From the NCBI GenBank assembly GCA_903952205.1, contig CAJBEZ010000009.1, positions 42,428 through 106,427 of the forward strand: a stretch of DNA of 64,000 nt. Reading direction: 5' to 3'. Position numbers and translations under genes: made by a program. Within the stretch, counting starts at the first letter, position 1. Every line of letters begins with the position of its first letter. A model generated the notes under the pieces. That model was not told the DNA's origin, searched no databases, and worked only from the letters and a program-made list of their open reading frames with translations. Origin of the DNA: an uncultured Desulfomonile sp. (lineage in GTDB: Bacteria > Desulfobacterota > Desulfomonilia > Desulfomonilales > Desulfomonilaceae). Positions 61,561 to 64,000 of this stretch are shown in pieces.

Positions 61561-62853
61561 TTAGAAATCATCCGGAGGCTTGAAGGATGGTTGTCCTGTA
61601 GCCTCTACAACACTATTCCAGAGTTTGCTGTTAAGCCCCACCTGCTTACGGCCGGTCGTCACTAAATTGAACGGAACGCAGACGAACTGCTCGTTCCATG
61701 AACCCACCATGAAATTTGTCTTTCCGGCCAGACCCACGTGAACAGCGTTTTGTCCTAGAAAACCGCAGAACACGGAATCCTCGGAGGTCGCAGGGACCGA
61801 CCTTATAGTATAGCTTGGGTCAATGTATTTCAGATTCACTTCAAGACCTTTGGTCTGAAAATGTTCCTTGATCCTGTCCCTGAGGAACACCCCTATGTCT
61901 CCCAGAGACTTGTTCCCTGAACTGTCGAATCCTTCAACCCCGCAATATCGCTGCCCAGCTCCCTCGGCTACCACTATCACTGCGTGTTTCTTCCCTCTAA
62001 TTCGTTCCTCCAGAACCGACAGGAAACCGTGAGACCCTTCCATATCGAAATCGGATTCCGGGATAAGAACAAAATTTGCGTAACGTCTGTCCAGCGCCGC
62101 GCTTGCAGCAATGAATCCGGAGTGTCTACCCATAAGTTTCACAAGACCTATCCCGTTGGGCGCTCCGTTCGCTTCTACATGGGCGCAACCAATGATATCC
62201 GACGCGCAACTTACCGCAGTACTAAACCCGAATGACCTCGATAGAAAGAGTATGTCGTTATCGATAGTCTTAGGAATTCCAACAACGCCGATTTTGGCCC
62301 TGCGAGTCGAGATTTCCTCACAGATCCGTGCGCCGGCTTTAAATGAGCCGTCTCCCCCAATAATAAACAGAAGTCCGATGTTCATCCGCTCAAGAGCGTC
62401 TACAATCTCTCCAATCTCCTGATGCCCTCTGGAAGAGGAGAGAATTGTTCCGCCCAGTTCATTGATTTGCGAAACCGTGTTTGGGTTCAGTTCAAGAACG
62501 GAGTGCCCGTATTTTGGAATAAACCCCTGAAACCCATATCTTATGCCAAGGATATTGGAAACTCCGTATGTGTGGTACAATGTGAGCACTATAGATCGTA
62601 TCACATTGTTCAAACCCGGACACAGCCCGCCACAAGTTACAATCGCGCATTTAAGTTTACTGAGATCGAAATAAACTTTATTGCGAGGACCCGCCTTTAG
62701 AAAAGAAACAGGAGTTTCCCCTCGTTTGAAGCATTCTTCAATGGATTCCGCAGAAACATCGTGTAGTATGCGATTTCCATCGCCTACCCAATCCACATGT
62801 TCCAGAGGGGAGTCGATTTTGCATTCGCCTAAAGAGTCAACTTTTGTGTCCAT
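61561..62853 (-). CDS. 6-phosphofructokinase family (likely ATP-dependent, GGDGS/PKTIDND type)
   Basis: The ATG at 62853 has GGAGA 8 bases upstream; the frame extends to 62877. About 430 residues, longer than PfkA. IVTCGGLCPGLNNVI binds phosphate, IIGGDGSFKAG keeps the Gly that marks ATP use, GIPKTIDND has Lys where bacterial ATP-PfkA has Gly, and MGRHSGFIA binds fructose-6-phosphate. GGDGS with PKTIDND occurs in a mostly ATP-dependent long-chain clade and not in typical PPi enzymes (GGDDS). Phosphoryl donor is thus inferred as ATP. Catalyses the committing step of glycolysis. Confidence 0.88.
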   Translation of the reverse strand: MDTKVDSLGECKIDSPLEHVDWVGDGNRILHDVSAESIEECFKRGETPVSFLKAGPRNKVYFDLSKLKCAIVTCGGLCPGLNNVIRSIVLTLYHTYGVSNILGIRYGFQGFIPKYGHSVLELNPNTVSQINELGGTILSSSRGHQEIGEIVDALERMNIGLLFIIGGDGSFKAGARICEEISTRRAKIGVVGIPKTIDNDILFLSRSFGFSTAVSCASDIIGCAHVEANGAPNGIGLVKLMGRHSGFIAASAALDRRYANFVLIPESDFDMEGSHGFLSVLEERIRGKKHAVIVVAEGAGQRYCGVEGFDSSGNKSLGDIGVFLRDRIKEHFQTKGLEVNLKYIDPSYTIRSVPATSEDSVFCGFLGQNAVHVGLAGKTNFMVGSWNEQFVCVPFNLVTTGRKQVGLNSKLWNSVVEATGQPSFKPPDDF

Positions 62854-62901
62854 ATTTGGAGATTCTCCGTAGATCATCCGCCGAAAAAGATTGTGAAACC
62901 A

Positions 62902-63975
62902 TTAAACATTGAACCTGAATAGCATAATGTCACCATCCTTTACTACGTAATCTCTCCCCTCGAGCCTAAATTTCCCGGCCTTTTGAGCGGCGGCCATCGA
63001 TCCGGTAGTCCTGAAATCTTCAAACGCGACAACCTCAGCGCGGATAAAACCACGCTCCATATCAGAGTGAATCGTTCCCGCCGCCTTGACCGCCGTATCC
63101 CCTTTTACAATGCTCCAGGCCCTCACCTCGGGCTCCCCTGCGGTTAAGAATACTATCAGGTTTAATAATTCAAACGATCTTTTAATAATTCTTTCTTTGG
63201 CGCCCTCTTCCAGGGACATTTCTTCCAGGAATTCCGAAGCCTCCTCCGCTGTCAGACTCGCCAATTCCGCTTCCGTATCCGCGTAAAGCCAATCCAGCCC
63301 CACATTAGGCTGATCCTTTACGTAGTCGGCAAACTCTTCCATCATCATATTGACTTCTTCCGGCTTCTTGTTGTCTCCTGCATTGAGTAATATCAGTTGG
63401 GGCTTTGCCGAAAGAAAAGCGAAGCCCCTCATCTTGTCATTTGTATTGACTTCATCCAATAATCTCAATGGCCTGGCATCATTCAGGAGGTCTCTGGCCT
63501 TAGTGAGAAGTTCAAATTCCTCCGCCAGTTCCTTTTTCCCGCGACTTAAGTCTTTAGCCACACGTTCAAGTCTTTTCTCAACTGAGGAAAGATCGGACAA
63601 AATCATCTCTTCTTCGATGGTCTTGTAATCCATTAGAGGAGACGGTTTTCCCGAAGATATCGAGTCGAAAAATCGCACACATGTCACGAGCGCGTCCAGT
63701 GGACGTATTACCGTCAGGAATTTGTCCCCAAGAGACCGTCCCTGTTTTCCCTCTCCGGTGATGCCTGCTACGTCTAGGTATTCAACATGTACTGGGGTGA
63801 CTTTTTTGGGTTTGTGATATTTTGTCAGGAAATCTAAACGTGAATCGGCTACTTTCACCACTCCCAGACCAGGGTCAAGCCGATTTTTCTGGTCGTTTTG
63901 ACTCAACCCCCCGGTAAGAGCCCTGAACATAACCGTCTTCCCCGAACGGGGCAAACCTATTATTCCAAGTTTCAA
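62902..63975 (-). CDS. ychF: YchF/OLA1-family GTPase/ATPase, divergent P-loop
   Basis: 357 residues. P-loop GLPRSGKT (7-14) versus GLPNVGKS in most YchF; G3 is DVAGI; the nucleotide-specificity region reads LNAGDNKK rather than the NVDE-like motif. The C-terminal TGS/DUF933 domain is clearly YchF: TAGEPEVRAWSIVKGD, AAGTIHSDMERGFIRAEVV and DYVVKDGDIMLFRFNV. YchF hydrolyses ATP and associates with ribosomes. A divergent P-loop suggests a subfamily or paralogue; I cannot see whether a canonical YchF exists elsewhere. Confidence 0.88.
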   Translation of the reverse strand: MKLGIIGLPRSGKTVMFRALTGGLSQNDQKNRLDPGLGVVKVADSRLDFLTKYHKPKKVTPVHVEYLDVAGITGEGKQGRSLGDKFLTVIRPLDALVTCVRFFDSISSGKPSPLMDYKTIEEEMILSDLSSVEKRLERVAKDLSRGKKELAEEFELLTKARDLLNDARPLRLLDEVNTNDKMRGFAFLSAKPQLILLNAGDNKKPEEVNMMMEEFADYVKDQPNVGLDWLYADTEAELASLTAEEASEFLEEMSLEEGAKERIIKRSFELLNLIVFLTAGEPEVRAWSIVKGDTAVKAAGTIHSDMERGFIRAEVVAFEDFRTTGSMAAAQKAGKFRLEGRDYVVKDGDIMLFRFNV

Positions 63976-64000
63976 TTAGAGTCTTACCTTCCCTCCGACA

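Noticed and set aside
1..64000. CRISPR array, IS element, prophage or rRNA operon
   Set aside because: No regular spaced repeats, transposase/integrase genes or rRNA sequence were seen.

Overview
The window looks like chromosomal sequence of a Gram-negative, anaerobic, metabolically versatile Desulfobacterota-type bacterium (sulfate reducer or syntroph). The evidence is lpxB and outer-membrane-type proteins, a selenocysteine tRNA, LutABC/GlcDF lactate oxidation with a lactate permease, a branched-chain-amino-acid-type ABC transporter built around an acyl-CoA ligase, tandem MoeA genes including a MoeA-PBP fusion, iron-sulfur flavoproteins and PAS-rich hybrid kinases. Base composition is near 50% GC. 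A Desulfomonile-like lineage is my guess; it is inference only. No CRISPR array, IS element, prophage or rRNA operon was seen.

Layout. 1-5.6 kb: 3' end of a hotdog thioesterase, rmuC, an outer-membrane-like protein, a crotonase and a SIS sugar-phosphate isomerase. 5.8-13.3 kb: one long operon livH-livM-binding protein-acyl-CoA ligase-livG-livF plus a hotdog thioesterase, suggesting uptake and CoA activation of an organic acid. 13.4-19.5 kb: ffs (SRP RNA), dnaX, a small CxxCxxC protein, a cytochrome b5/DUF2231 membrane protein, UbiA prenyltransferase, methyltransferase and a membrane glycosyltransferase. 19.5-22.8 kb (minus): Nudix, RNase E/G, EngB and tRNA-Sec. 23.0-25.0 kb: an Ogt-CYTH fusion followed two bases later by an SRAP (YedK/HMCES-type) protein. 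25.0-33.2 kb: a divergent FadR-type regulator and a lactate/glycolate cluster (GlcD, GlcF, LldP, LutA, LutB, LutC) with a palindromic operator in the divergent promoter.

33.3-36.3 kb: a GT2, a WecD-like acetyltransferase and a WecE-like aminotransferase, probably for an amino-deoxy sugar. 36.4-41 kb: iron-sulfur flavoprotein, PanE-like reductase and a four-PAS hybrid kinase. 41.4-46.3 kb: spore-photoproduct-lyase-family radical SAM protein, a 51-residue acidic ORF, an orphan ParB-like protein, a GT2 and a radical SAM protein resembling tetraether synthase (Tes/MJ0619). 46.5-53.7 kb: lpxB, a double-HAD phosphatase, greA, a membrane-anchored IscU-like protein and two MoeA genes. 53.9-64 kb: MFS transporter, GT9, secreted proteins, a C-terminal J-domain protein, a CGPPPC-repeat secreted protein, a Tat-exported binding protein, a second small Cys/Pro secreted protein, a 6-phosphofructokinase and a divergent YchF.

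No single large unknown cassette stands out. The most unusual items are the Ogt-CYTH fusion coupled to SRAP, the CGPPPC protein, the Tes-like radical SAM protein, the membrane-tethered IscU-like scaffold, the double-HAD fusion and the wHTH/J-domain protein. Starts were revised wherever a ribosome binding site or family length argued for a start inside the longest open frame.
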